Shown piece after piece: positions 36,701 to 46,529 of a DNA stretch of 64,000 nt. The notes below the pieces were generated by a model. That model had not been told where the DNA came from. It worked only from the letters and a program-made list of their open reading frames with translations, and made no database searches. Source of the stretch: Eonycteris spelaea (Eukaryota; Chordata; Mammalia; Chiroptera; Pteropodidae); NCBI GenBank assembly GCA_003508835.1, contig PUFA01000066.1:9876501-9940500 (forward strand). The letters run 5' to 3'. The translations under genes and the position numbers were made by a program. How positions within the stretch are numbered: the stretch's first letter is position 1; every line of letters starts with the position of its first letter.

Positions 36701-39700
36701 GGGACGGACACGCTGTGCTAGGTGGGGCCGCCCTCCGGCTGCCGTCAGCCCCCGGCCGCGTCCTTTGGGCCAGCGGCCTCTGACCTGTGCCCGTCTGTGG
36801 GGCCCCCAGCACGGAGCCCGGCGGCCGTGCACACTGCGGGGCAGACGGGCCACAGGCCGGGCGTGGTGTCCTGTCCGCGCAGGGCTGGCGGCGTGTCCGG
36901 GGCGGGTCTGGGCCTCCGTCCGCGCCCACGGCCGCGCTGTGTTCCAGGACGACGCTGCCGAGAGAGCTGAGAGCAGTGTGGCGACGCTGAGCCCAAGGTG
37001 CAGGAGACCGTGCAGGTCATCCCCGGCAGCCAGCTGCTCTGGAGGGTCAACGCCCGGCCCCCCAACTCCGCCCAGGTCAGTGCACGCCCGCAGCTGGCCC
37101 TCCCGCCGTCACCCAGTCAGGCGTGGACGCCCAAGAGTGACCCCAGCAGGGCTGCCCACAGGGGCCACGGTGACGTGGTGGCACACGGCCGGCACGTGTG
37201 TCCGTGCGCGGGTCAGCGTCACAGCGGCTCCACGCGTGCCCTCCGAGGTCACACCCCCTGCGCCTTGCGCGGAGGGGTCTCCGGCCAGATGGGGAGATCG
37301 CTCCGCTACGTGTCTGTTTCTATTTGATTTTATTTTAGAAGATTAAACTTACGATCTGTATTACACGTAGTGAAACTACGTTACCACGATGATGTATGCT
37401 GCGTGAAAGTGTCCATGTGACAAACGTGGCGTCACGCGGATACAGACCCATCGTAAGTGACGTTTTACTTCGGTAGCCGCAGTAAGTTCATGGTGGTGAC
37501 ACGCGGCTCGCTGACAGAGTGTGTTATACACTCACCGCGTTGTTTAGCAGAGCGGAGCGTATAGGTCAGCCGCTCGCTCACCTCCTGGGCGTGACCCCGT
37601 GTGGCACCGTGAACCCAGCAGAGTGGCACTGCGCCGCGTGCTGGGGACAGGGTTGTGTGTCACAGGGGGTCCCGTTAACGTAGCTCCTTCCTCTGCCCTC
37701 TAGCTCTGTGAGTGCTGATAGGCCCCCCGCCTGCCGGGTGCTGGCAGGGCCTGGTCACTGGGGTGGGGCCACGGCCGGGCAGGTCACGCCTGTGACCTTG
37801 TGTGCATGAGGAGGTGCTGGGACACGCGGTGCAGGGCCCATGGGTGCTGACAGAGGTGGTGGGTGGGGCCTCAGGGATGTAGGGGCTGCGCCCACTCAAC
37901 CCCTCCCTGGGGAGACCGGGCCGGCCCCTCTGGCCATCTGTGGAGATGGACCAGGGGGCTGGGACGGGGGGACAGAGAGGAGGCATGGCCTCCAGGACGT
38001 GTGCCACGTTTCCACTGAGCCCCAGGAATGCTGGGAGACACAGCTGTGTGCCTGGGGAGTCAGCGGGCGGGTGCAGGTCCCAGGCAGGCGGGTCTCAAGC
38101 CAGGGCGGAGCCCCTGCCCTGGCGTCTGACAGGAGTGGCCCCAGGGAGGGCGCCACCGGCCGGGCCCGGGCAGGGTGCGCATGCTGCCCTGCAGTGACGG
38201 TGCGCAGGAGAGCCCGCCGCGGTGGTGACGGGTCCCTGTCCCTCTCCCCAGATGTATAACTTCACCAGCTTCACCGTCAGCCTCAACGAGCTGCAGACGG
38301 GCATGGAGAAGATCCTGGCTCCCACTGACTGCCGCCTGCGCCCCGACATCCGCGGCATGGAGGACGGCAACATGGGTGCGCACAGGGGCCGCCGCCCGCC
38401 TTCCCCCGAGCTCGGCGCCCCGTCTGCCGAGGGCTCGTGGGACCCACTAGGCCATCGCAGGCCAGCCCTTCCGTAGACCCGCGCCGTCACACCCCGAGGC
38501 TTCTGTCAGGGTCAGCGGCCCCCAGACGCGGGGTGCGCTGCCCATCAGGAGTCCGCGTGGCTGTCGCGTGAGGCCACAGCCGCCCGTGCTGTGCGGGGCG
38601 CGGGGGGCAGTGCCGTGGCGGGCAGCCCGCCTCACGCACGCACTTCCCGGGGTCAGGGCAGCGGCCGCCCCGTGGCGCCACAGCAGGGAGCTGGTGCGGG
38701 GAGGGTGCCGCGGCCGACCCTGCAGGTCTGGGGACGTGGCCAGCTTCGCGGGGGGGCACGGCTCCCGTGGGTGACGCGCGCTGGGGGCCACTGCAGACAG
38801 GCCCGAGCCCTTGTGACGGGCTTGGCTTCCCGGTAGCGGTGCCCCCTGCGTGGTTCCCAGCAGAGAGGGACTAGGGGCCTCGCCGTCCGCCTCGGCCCCT
38901 TACCCAGCTCTGTGTGCCTGCCCTAGACCTGGCCAGCCAGGAGAAGGAGCGGCTGGAGGAGAAGCAGAGGGCGGCCCGGAGGGAGCGCGCCAGGGAGGGG
39001 CCGAGTGGCAGACCAGGTGAGGCCTGTGTGTGAGGGAACGTGGGGCCCCCGGGGCAGTGGGGAGGGCCCCGCACCCCCCCCCTGGGGCAGTGGGGAGGGC
39101 CCCGCACCCCACCCCGGGGCAGTGGGGAGGGCCCCGCACCCCACCCCGGGCAGTGGGGAGGGCCCCGCACCCCACCCCGGGCAGTGGGGAGGGCCCCGCA
39201 CCCCGGGCAGTGGGGAGGGCCCCGCACCCCACCCCGGGGTGGGGAGGGCCCCGCACCCCACCCCGGGGCAGTGGGGAGGGCCCCGCACCCCCCCCGGGGC
39301 AGTGGGAGGGCCCCGCACCCCCCCCGGCAGTGGGAGGGCCCCGCACCCCTCCCGGGCAGTGGGGAGGGCCCCGCACCCCCCCCGGGCAGTGGGGAGGGCC
39401 CCTTTGTTGTCCCCACGTTCTGAAGCAGGTGCCCCTCCCACCACGTGCTGAGGCGGCAGGTGCTGGTGCTGGTTGGGAGCCAGTGGCAGTGACTGAATGG
39501 GCTTCTCCGATGGGTCGGGGGCCACCATGACCTCCTCTCCGCCCACTGTGTCTCCCTGCTCTCCTGCTGACACACAGACCTGGCCCGCTTGAGGGGAGGG
39601 AGGTGGCGCTGTGACGGTCCTACCTTGTAAGGCTCGGGTGGCTTAGGGTCCTGCGACCCTCATGACGGCCCAGCCTGGGCGTCTTCCGTGAAACCCTTGA

Positions 39701-39964
39701 GGTTTTGTCGGGAAGTGACATCGGGATGTTTGTAGGGGAGAGTGTCAGAAGTGGAGGGAGGCCCTGTGTTGCACTGAAAATGCACGTTGGTGCCACACGG
39801 GTCCGCCAGAGGGACGTTGTCCAGGCCCACGGCCCGTCCCTGAGTCTCCTCTGTGTTGCAGGTGGTTTCGTCAAGGCAGGAACCCGCACACCGGGACCCC
39901 CGACTGGCTGTACGCAGGGGGCTACTTCGAGCGGGATTTCTCAGGCTGCCCGGACATCTACTGA
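21701..39964 (+). CDS. OSBPL2: Oxysterol-binding protein-related protein 2 (ORP2), 13 coding exons
   Basis: This encodes a cytosolic lipid-transfer protein. Family knowledge: it moves cholesterol and PI(4,5)P2 between the ER, plasma membrane and lipid droplets. Joining the 13 exons and allowing for three one-base losses gives 480 codons, the human length. The FFAT motif that binds ER VAP proteins (EFFDAVT) is at 21716-21736. It is a short ORP with no PH domain; the rest is the OSBP-related domain, with the signature EQVSHHPP at 32141-32164. The protein ends CPDIY before TGA at 39962-39964. All splice sites are GT-AG. Frame breaks: near 33370 (GGG to GG after EQY), near 36982 (GCG-GAC to GCGAC) and near 38998 (a missing base before EWQT). 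They would truncate the protein if real, but perfect conservation after each break argues for sequence error. Confidence 0.95.
23966..24110 (+). CDS. OSBPL2: OSBPL2 coding exon
   Basis: This 145 bp exon begins GFDSDKSLGGFSEAN and ends NGVQKHR at a donor GTACGT. It encodes the low-complexity linker between the FFAT motif and the lipid-binding domain. Confidence 0.93.
26101..26176 (+). CDS. OSBPL2: OSBPL2 coding exon
   Basis: This 76 bp exon encodes TSLPAPMSTRSDFSVWSIL to CIGL, the entry to the OSBP-related domain. The acceptor is TTCTAG and the donor GTGAGT. Confidence 0.93.
27402..27441. repeat. Short tandem repeat, 17 bp unit
   Basis: The phrase GCACGGGGCCGGAGAC occurs twice in tandem, followed by a partial third copy. 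It lies in an OSBPL2 intron. Confidence 0.7.
28762..28896 (+). CDS. OSBPL2: OSBPL2 coding exon
   Basis: This 135 bp, phase 0 exon encodes ELSKITMPIAFNEPLSFLQ and on to LPQPLERMQ, the lid and first strands of the ORD. The acceptor is CCTGCAG and the donor GTGGGT. Confidence 0.95.
29103..29200 (+). CDS. OSBPL2: OSBPL2 coding exon
   Basis: This 98 bp exon encodes VSAVASQWERTGKPFNPLLG then ETYELV. The phrase FNPLLGETYEL is a conserved ORP core motif. Confidence 0.96.
30752..30978. repeat. C-rich minisatellite, about 24 bp unit, 9 copies
   Basis: Each unit is a variant of CCCCCTCCGGGGTG followed by CCTCTCCCGC. It lies in the OSBPL2 intron between the exons ending 29200 and starting 32113. It creates a spurious Pro/Ser-rich open frame. 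Confidence 0.92.
31308..31340. repeat. Short tandem repeat (GCTACACGCTACAT type)
   Basis: Three to four copies of a 7-base unit GCTACAC/T lie in an OSBPL2 intron. Confidence 0.75.
32113..32295 (+). CDS. OSBPL2: OSBPL2 coding exon with ORP signature
   Basis: This 183 bp exon holds EQVSHHPPISAFHSEG, the family signature whose His-His pair binds phosphoinositide head groups. It ends GTITLELL and is split in an Arg codon. Confidence 0.96.
33288..33394 (+). CDS. OSBPL2: OSBPL2 coding exon (one base missing)
   Basis: It encodes AYTWTNPTCCVHNVIIGKLW then IEQYG. The length is 107 bp where 108 is needed. A G appears lost at about 33370-33371, giving a TGA 15 bases later. The remaining bases still encode the expected VEILNH in the shifted frame, and the donor is intact. 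Confidence 0.9.
33790..33955. repeat. Old L1 3'-end fragment
   Basis: The phrases AGCTTTATTGAGATAAAACT, CATAAAATCCACCCATTTAA and GAATTGTGCAACCATTTCCA are typical of old mammalian L1 3' ends. It lies between two OSBPL2 exons. Confidence 0.75.
34059..34148 (+). CDS. OSBPL2: OSBPL2 coding exon
   Basis: This 90 bp exon encodes TGDKCVLHFKPCGLFGKELH then VEGHIQDK. The acceptor is TTCCGCAG and the donor GTAGGT. Confidence 0.95.
35650..35773 (+). CDS. OSBPL2: OSBPL2 coding exon
   Basis: This 124 bp exon encodes RKKLSIIYGKWTEGLWGIDP then YESFRKQERRG. The final eight codons read ELPGPARP, where human ORP2 has the charged DHLRKAKL. Length and phase agree, so this is divergence or a compensated pair of indels. 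Confidence 0.92.
36948..37075 (+). CDS. OSBPL2: OSBPL2 coding exon (one base missing)
   Basis: It starts DDAAERAESSVA in one frame and continues VQETVQVIPGSQLLWRVN to RPPNSAQ in the next. The length is 128 bp where 129 is needed. The break is at about 36981-36983. Confidence 0.88.
38252..38375 (+). CDS. OSBPL2: OSBPL2 coding exon
   Basis: This 124 bp exon encodes MYNFTSFTVSLNELQTGMEK then DCRLRPDIRGMEDGNM. The acceptor is CTCCCCAG, and the donor GTGCGC splits an Asp codon. Confidence 0.95.
38927..39016 (+). CDS. OSBPL2: OSBPL2 coding exon (one base missing)
   Basis: It encodes LASQEKERLEEKQRAARRER in a basic helix, then AEWQT only after restoring one base near 38996-39000. The length is 90 bp where 91 is needed. 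Confidence 0.88.
39051..39402. repeat. G/C-rich minisatellite, about 31 bp unit, 12 copies
   Basis: The unit is GGGCAGTGGGGAGGGCCCC followed by GCACCCCACCCCG. Copies differ by single bases and C-run lengths; one is truncated. It starts 35 bp after the penultimate OSBPL2 exon. It produces long spurious Gly/Pro frames on both strands. Confidence 0.96.
39862..39964 (+). CDS. OSBPL2: OSBPL2 terminal coding exon
   Basis: This 103 bp exon encodes WFRQGRNPHTGTPDWLYAGG then YFERDFSGCPDIY and TGA. It matches the C-terminus of ORP2. Confidence 0.96.
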
Positions 39965-42900
39965 GGCCTGGGGTGGCCCCGGGGCCCGGACACTCAAGGC
40001 TGAGCTCCGTCCGACCAAGTGCCCCCGCCGAGGATTCAACCCTAATGGACTCCGGCTGCCAAACACCGGCCACTGCTGTGGTCCCTTCGTAAAGCCACCT
40101 CGGGGCCACCACGCCTCCCGTCAGGCCTGAGAAGGGAGCTCTTCGTTCCCTTCTGTGCGACGCCCTTAGCCAGGGCTGGTTCAGCCGACAGCAGCCTCTC
40201 CATACCAGTTATGACTAAAGGACGTGACAGGAAGGGACCACACGCCTCCTTAGAATGAGGTGTCAGGGGTTTCTGAAAGCATTAGATCTGGACCAACAAC
40301 AGGAAAGGATGGATCTGGACAGCAACCCTGCGGCGTGCTTTCTGCAGGCCGGGGTTGCTTTTCAAATCAGGGTGACACGCGAGCGAAGCTGTTCAAAGCA
40401 TCAGACTGAATGAAATGAAGAGTTGTCAGATTCTGTATTTTTACCAGTCTCCAATAATGTAAAGATTACTTTTAAAATATTTAAGTTAAACTACTTGGAT
40501 AGAATTTGCTAAAGAGCAAGATATGCATTAATCACCAGATGTACACTGTCCAGAGGAAGCATTATCGTAACAACCCAGGGTGGCTGGGAGCATTGGGATT
40601 GTTGACCCAAAGCCCCTCGACTGCCCCAGCCCTGAAAGGAGCCCTGGTTCTGGCCTCGTCCACTCCCAGCCACCAGGGCCCAGCCCCTGTCACAAGCGAG
40701 TCATTTCTTAAAACGGCCAGCCTGTGCCACAGCACGTGTGTGTCTCCGTTCTTCCAGCGTGCGTGTTTAAAAGAGCGGCGTGCAGGGGCGTCACACCTGG
40801 TGTGCAGGGCAGGTGGGCGCACGAGAGCTGTCTAGCCATGTCGGCGTCCGTCCCGATCAGGTGGCCGTTGCCCTGCTGTAGGGACGTCCACGCTCTGGAT
40901 TCTGGGACCACTCTACGAACCAGAGGCCATGCTGCACGCAGGCTCACAGGCAGTGCACACGCGCACGCACACGCACGGGCTCACCAGCAACGCAGCGGCA
41001 CACGCACACAACACAGGTCACAGGCAAAGCGTGCACATGCACACTCAGGCACACGGGCACACACATGCACTGGCACGTGCGGTCGTATGGAAGGGTGGCG
41101 TCCCAGCGAGAGGGTGTCCTAGCCACATGGCCAGGCTTCAAAATCACATTTGTAATGAAAAGATTTAAAAGTGCAGACGTGCGCTGAGGGCTCGGCCCTC
41201 GCTGAGGAGGCCTCACAGCCGCCCTGACGCAGCCTCTGGCTCTTCTGCCACTGACGCCTGGAGCGGGGCTTCTGGGGGCCCGGGCCAGGCAGGCCCCGCC
41301 GGGGCTGCGTTCCGTGGCCGCCTGTGTGCCCCCGGGCCGTGTTGGAGGCCCAGCCCCAGGACGCAGGGGCGGCTGCCTCCAGGGCAGTTTGTCACTTCTG
41401 ATGGGTCACCCAACTGTCGTCGCCTCTGGTGACCGGCGACAAGGTCTGCGGGTCTACGTTCTCCCCTGAGGTCGGGCCCGGGGCCCACGGCGCCCAGCCG
41501 GGGAGTCCAGGGAGACGCAGGACGCTGGGGCCGCATTCAGCCCGCGGGGAACCGGATGGCCTTCTCGTGGCCACCGTGCCACTGTGGCCGTGGCACGTGC
41601 CCGGAACGTCACGGCCCGGGCCGCTCCTGAGGGCCGGGGCTCCGCTGCGTGTTTCCACCAGGGCCACGTCTCGGAGCCGCCGGAAGGCACAGCCGACGTC
41701 CCGGAGCGCGTCTCCTGGGCGATGAGAGCTGGCGTGGCGGGGGCACCGGTGCCGACTGGGTTCAGCCCCGTGTCGGGGACGGGCGGCCTGTGGGCCGTGG
41801 GGCTGGTGCGGGTCTGTCCCAGGGCCGTGCCACCCCCGACAAGGTCAAGGGTCGGGCGTCACCAGCACTGTGCGCTTCTCGCCCACGCACGACCCCGCTC
41901 ACGCCAAGGTCACAGAGAAGCAGGCGTCGGTCCCTCTCGAGAGTCACAGCATTTGTCGCTCTGGGCTGCAGCAAACGCGGCCCCCGCGTTCTGCTGGTCT
42001 CCGTCGGGGTGGGCTTCCCGGGGCGAAGCGCCGTGTGAGGCTGCGTCACCACCCCCACGGGGTGGAAGTGGCCCAGGAAGGGCCCCCCCGAGCAGCGTCA
42101 CGATTGTCCTGGCCACTGTCCCTCTCAGACTGTCCCCAAAGCTCGTGCCTGAAGGTCAGCCAGACGCACTACCAGTGCTGGGAGACACCTGCCAGGGGCC
42201 GAGCCACCCCGGAGGGGCCCAGAACAGCCGTGTGACCTCAGGGGGCCTGGCCCATGCGTCCTGATGGGCCCGGCGCTGTCCAGTGGGATGTGCCGCCTGC
42301 CCACTGGGCCTTGTCGGGCAATAAGGTCAGGGAGTTGGAACAGGATAAGACCGAGGCCACCAGGAGCCCCCGTGAGCCCGCAGCCCTCGCGGCCCTGCAA
42401 GAAGCCTCCCTCGGGACCCCGCTCTTTGGGACAAGTGCTCCCAGCGGGCGGGGTCTCTGAGGGCCACGTGCACGCGAGGGACCGTGACATGAAGACAGCC
42501 AAGAATGAGAGCAAGCTCCGAAGTGCGGAAGCCCCAGCGGCCCTGGGCCCGGCCGTGGAGGGCGACGGGCCCCTGCGTGGGCCGGCGGGGCCTGGGCGGG
42601 CCGCGCGGGGACAGGGCTCGTCCTAGTCTCGGCTGCTCCCGTGTCAGCGTTCAGACTCGCAAACCTCTTCCGAAGGCCGTTCCTCGTCCTGAGTGGGGTG
42701 CGCAGGCCGGGCCCCTGCTGAGAGTGTGCGGCCGGGCGTACCCCACGTGAGCCTCGCCAGGACCCCTGTCTTCTGCGTGCGTGGAGAGGGGGCTGCACAG
42801 TGGACACCGCCTTGCCGAGTCCCTGGAGTGAGCTTCCTGGACGGTCAGTCCTTCACCGGACGCACGGCTCCTCTGTCCTGGTCACGTGGTGTGTGCAGAG

Positions 42901-43145
42901 GGCGACGGCACGCGGCCGTGGGCCCTCCCTCGTCGCTGGGCGTGCGTGTGGCTGGTCCCCACCTCTGTTCACCCTACTGGTGCACACAGACATGTCAGGC
43001 AAGAAAGTCACTGTCAGAGCCCACCTGTGTGAACAGCGCACCCCACAGCCCAGCCGCGCACGGCGCGGTTTTGAGGACTGGTACGAGGCTGTGGTGACAC
43101 ATGCTAAGCCCCAGCTCTGAATAAAGATTCTTTAAAAACGGTTGT
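39965..43145 (+). other. OSBPL2: Probable OSBPL2 3' untranslated region
   Basis: There are no further exons after the stop codon. The first 600 bp are AT-rich, UTR-like sequence. From about 41200 the DNA is GC-rich again. The first clear AATAAA on the plus strand is at 43120-43125. A 3.2 kb UTR is plausible, but an earlier non-canonical end near 40450 cannot be excluded. Confidence 0.5.
43120..43125 (+). terminator. AATAAA poly(A) signal, probably OSBPL2
   Basis: A canonical hexamer is followed within 30 bases by an A-run and a GT-rich stretch (GGTTGTCGTCG), as expected of a cleavage site. The assignment to OSBPL2 is inferred from position only. Confidence 0.5.
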
Positions 43146-43269
43146 CGTCGCCATTTCTGTACCGAGCAGTTTTCACCGTCTCAGAAAGGCAGCAGGTCGG
43201 CTGGGCAGAGCGCGGCTTCGGACCAGCCAACGGGCTGTTCCAGGACACGGCTGCTCACCGCGGGGAAGG

Positions 43270-43352
43270 TGCTGGGGGTACTTGTGACGTCTCGGGGGGA
43301 GGCGTCGGGGGTACTTGTGACGTCTCGGGGGGAGGCGTCGGGGGTACTTGTA
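43270..43352. repeat. 33 bp tandem repeat, 2.7 copies
   Basis: The unit is GGGGGTACTTGTGACGTCTC followed by GGGGGGAGGCGTC. The third copy breaks down after ACTTGTAGAC. Confidence 0.85.
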
Positions 43353-43879
43353 GACGAGGGGCCCAGGAGCTCTGATTGACCATCTCCCTCCGGGAGACTG
43401 AAGCCCATCGCTGGGAGTGACAAAATGCCCAGAACACAGCGTGCATTTAGTTTAACAGACGCGAGGGGCCCTGCTGTCTGACCTCTCTCCTGGGTGCCGG
43501 GCAGCTGTGTGCTTTCGGGGGAGGGGGGTGAGTGAGTGGAGACCGTCACTCGACAGCTGTGGTGGCCCCGGGCAGAGGGACAGGTGGTCCCCAGGGTTGG
43601 AACACTGTCAGGGTACTCTGGTGCACAGACGTGGGCCCCACATCTGATGATGGGACCATAAAGCACTCCGCCATGCCAGAGCCCGGGCCTGGTGTCTGGG
43701 CGCCTACGCCCACGACTGCCACCCAGGCCAGCCTGAGGGGGAGGACAGTGGGGAGCAGGAAGGTGGCCTTGCCCGAGGTTTCACAGCAGGGAAGTGAGGG
43801 AAGCAGGATTCGCGCCCTACATGCGGCGAAGCTCACCATTGTCCGCAGTGGACACATTCAGACCGCCTGGTAACCGCCA

Positions 43880-44690
43880 CCGCGTCAGCCTGTGCAGTCA
43901 CACGACCAGGTGCCAGAGCCATCGTTCCAACAAACGGTGCTGGGAGCACTGGGTGTCCACATGCAGATGAACGAAGCTGACCCTGACCTCACGCCGGATA
44001 CGAAGACCAACTCAAAGCGGATCAGAGACTTAAATGTGAGACCTAAACCTGTAAGACTCTTAGATAAAAACACAAAGCACAAACTTCACGCACTGGACCT
44101 GGCGATGACTTCTTGGAAATAACACCAAAGGCACAGGCAGAAAAAGAAAAAAGACAAGTTGGACTTCATGAAAATTAAAAAGTTTTACATCGGACACTAT
44201 TAGAGTAAAAAGACATACCACAGAATGGGAGAAAATATTGCAAATCGTGTACCTGATACAGGGTTACTATCTAGGCTATATAAAAACACTCCTAAAACTC
44301 AACAACAACAAAGAAACCAAACAACCCGATTCAAAAATGAGCAAAGGACCAGAACAGACATTTCACCCAAGAAGACACACGAATGGCCAACGAGCCCATG
44401 AAAAGATGCTCATCACGGATCGTCAGAGAAACGCAGGTGAAACCACGATGGCACCCCCTCACACCCATCAGGGTGACTCCTGTACAACAGACACCAAGCC
44501 CTGGCGAGGGCGCGGAGAGCCGGGGGCCCTGCGCGCCGGTGGTGGGGACCTCGAACGGTGCAGCCGCTGCAGGAGACACTGTGCTGGCTGCTTGGAAAGT
44601 TAAAAGCAGAATCATCGAGGGATCCAGCTATTCCACGTCGAGGCCATGGTGGCCCGCGCAACCTCCCTTGCATTTCCTCCTGAGTACGGG
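43880..44690 (+). mobile_element. LINE-1 fragment (3' part of ORF2, decayed)
   Basis: The DNA follows the usual L1 ORF2 end region: a phrase about an interrupted TGGGAGCACTGGGTGTCCAC, then a stretch encoding remnants of KIRDLNVRPKPVRLLDKN, then GAATGGGAGAAAATATTGCA and the phrase CCAAGAAGACACACGAATGG. It has many stops, no ORF1, no 5' end and no target-site duplication that I can see. It is an old, immobile copy in the plus orientation. Confidence 0.88.
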
Positions 44691-45879
44691 TGCCGCCCTG
44701 TGCATGCCACGCTCTCTTGGGGGGTTGTCCCGGCGCCTGAGGGCACCCGCCACCTGCACACCCTGCTCTTCACCTGCCGGCGGCCAGGCTAGGGAACGGC
44801 TGCGGGGCGGGTGCGGGTGCGCGTTCTGCTGGGGCGGTGGCCGGCACGCTTAGTCACACAGCCCGCGGGTGGGGACGGGGCGCAGGTGGCCATGGCGCCC
44901 ATGTCCTTGGAGCTCGTTTCCTCATCAGACGTTTCATGGAATGTACTGCAAGCGAAGAAAGCTTTATTTATTTATTTTTTTGAGCCATCCCAGGACACAG
45001 GCGCCCCAGCTTGAGGAGAGGATGTGCTCCGTCACGGGCCCCTCTGGGGTCGCTGGGAGGGAAGTGCTGACCTCGGTTCTGTAAAGTTGGTTTTTCATGG
45101 CCTCTGGTGGCAGCTTTCTAACTTTTCATGTCTTTAAAGAAGTGACGCCTGCTGGCTGGCCCCCCACAGGGAAGCACCCTGGGTTTTCCCATTGCTCCCG
45201 GTTTACAGAGCAGGGCAGTGTCATCGGCCCGGCTGTGGTGGCCGCGTGACGACTCACAGCAGTGCTCCATGGTCACCTTCTCACCGCTGTGCTCATGCTC
45301 AGGAACTATCCAGGACCCAGCCCCCAAAGCTCCGGTGCACATGGCTTTATCTGGGTTTTATCTGTCATAATTACCCATGTTAGAGGGTAAAGTGAAACTT
45401 AAAAATATTTAATTAAAAATTAATAAACCCATTAGTAAAAAAAGTTATATTTTCAACAGCAAACAATTGCGAGGCTTTGGATCCCGCCACAGTGGGTACA
45501 GGAGCGGATGAGCAGCTGAGGCCGCCGGTCTCAGCATGAATAACATCTTAGAAACAAGGGGAATAAAAAATATTTTACTTTTATGCTTTTAATAAAAAGG
45601 CTAAAAACGCATTTTACGCATAGGTATGCAGATAGCGAGTCCTGGGGCAGGACGCGGTGGACGCAGGACTCAGGGTGGCCTTGCCTTCGGAGAGGGCAGT
45701 AGCCAGCTGGGGCGGGGTGGGGGGGGACACAGGCGCCAGGCTCCGAGGGGCGCTGAAGTCAGCGCGGGCACAGAGAAGGAAGTGGGAGCGCGTCCTCGTC
45801 TCCTCCTGGGCGCCTGCAGCCGGCCACAGGGGAGGACAGCTGCCCTCGCTCTGTCGCGGCCCCGCACATCGGCCTCGGG

Positions 45880-46529
45880 GACCTCCACGCACCGACTGCG
45901 AGGCGGGGAGACGGGGGCTGCCACGTCAGCATTGTTGTCAGGCGAGGCTGGGGGACCCCGGGCGGGACTGCTGCCCAAGCCCCGCGCTGTGCGCCGCACG
46001 CGCCTCCACGAGGCCGTGCTCCGCGGCCCACGCACCGAGTACCCTGGAGGGACGCGAAACCAGCCCAGATACCCGCCTCCCCTGACCCCGTGACTGTTTC
46101 CCCTACGTCTCAGGACCGGAGACGCCGCCTCGCGCCCCGCAGGTTTCCCTGCCTGCTGCCGCCGTCGCGGGGTCTAACGCCCACCGCGCGACACAGCCCG
46201 CCCCGCCTTTCCCGGCGCCGCCGCCAGGGGCCGCCGCCGCGCCCCTATGACACAGCAACAATAGGGGCCGCTCTGGCCTGCGCGCCGCCGCCCGCGCTTC
46301 CGCCGGAAGAGACCGCCGGCATGGGGGCGGACCAGGGAGGATTGATGGACGGCGGTCATCACCAATGGTCTGCGGGCCCGGGTCATCCCCGCCCCTGACG
46401 GGACCCAATCGGCGGCGAGAGCGGTGGGCGGGGCGGGGCCGGCGGGGGCTTCCGGCGGGGCCCGGCAGGAGCCGAGGAGGAAGAGCGAGCGCGGACCGCA
46501 GCTCACCGCGGAGACTCGCATCGGGCCAG
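45880..46529 (+). promoter_or_regulatory. ADRM1: ADRM1 promoter and noncoding exon 1 (CpG island)
   Basis: This CpG island contains a facing pair of ETS sites (CTTCCGCCGGAAG, about 46297-46309), two CCAAT boxes (46362-46366 and 46405-46409) and an antioxidant-response-type element at 46247-46257. There is no TATA box. Exon 1 ends at the donor CAG|GTGTGG after 46529; its start is probably about 46430-46450. Confidence 0.72.
46247..46257 (+). promoter_or_regulatory. Antioxidant response element match (NRF1/NRF2 type)
   Basis: ATGACACAGCA fits the consensus RTGAYnnnGCR at every fixed position. Proteasome subunit genes are known to use such sites for NFE2L1 (NRF1) induction when the proteasome is inhibited, and ADRM1 encodes a proteasome subunit. 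The function at this site is inferred. Confidence 0.55.

Larger units (their letters stand above)
43146..45870. other. Intergenic region between OSBPL2 and ADRM1
   Basis: It holds the 33 bp repeat at its start, a MIR-like phrase near 43780-43825, the L1 fragment at 43880-44690 and AT-rich sequence at 45380-45620. I see no gene. Confidence 0.65.

Noticed and set aside
38900..39575. Long Gly/Pro repetitive open frames on both strands
   Set aside because: They are translations of the 31 bp minisatellite; frame persists because few units contain stops.
21561..39964. OSBPL2 as a pseudogene because of its frame breaks
   Set aside because: All splice sites, introns and the protein after every break are intact, and the same kind of break occurs in essential neighbours.
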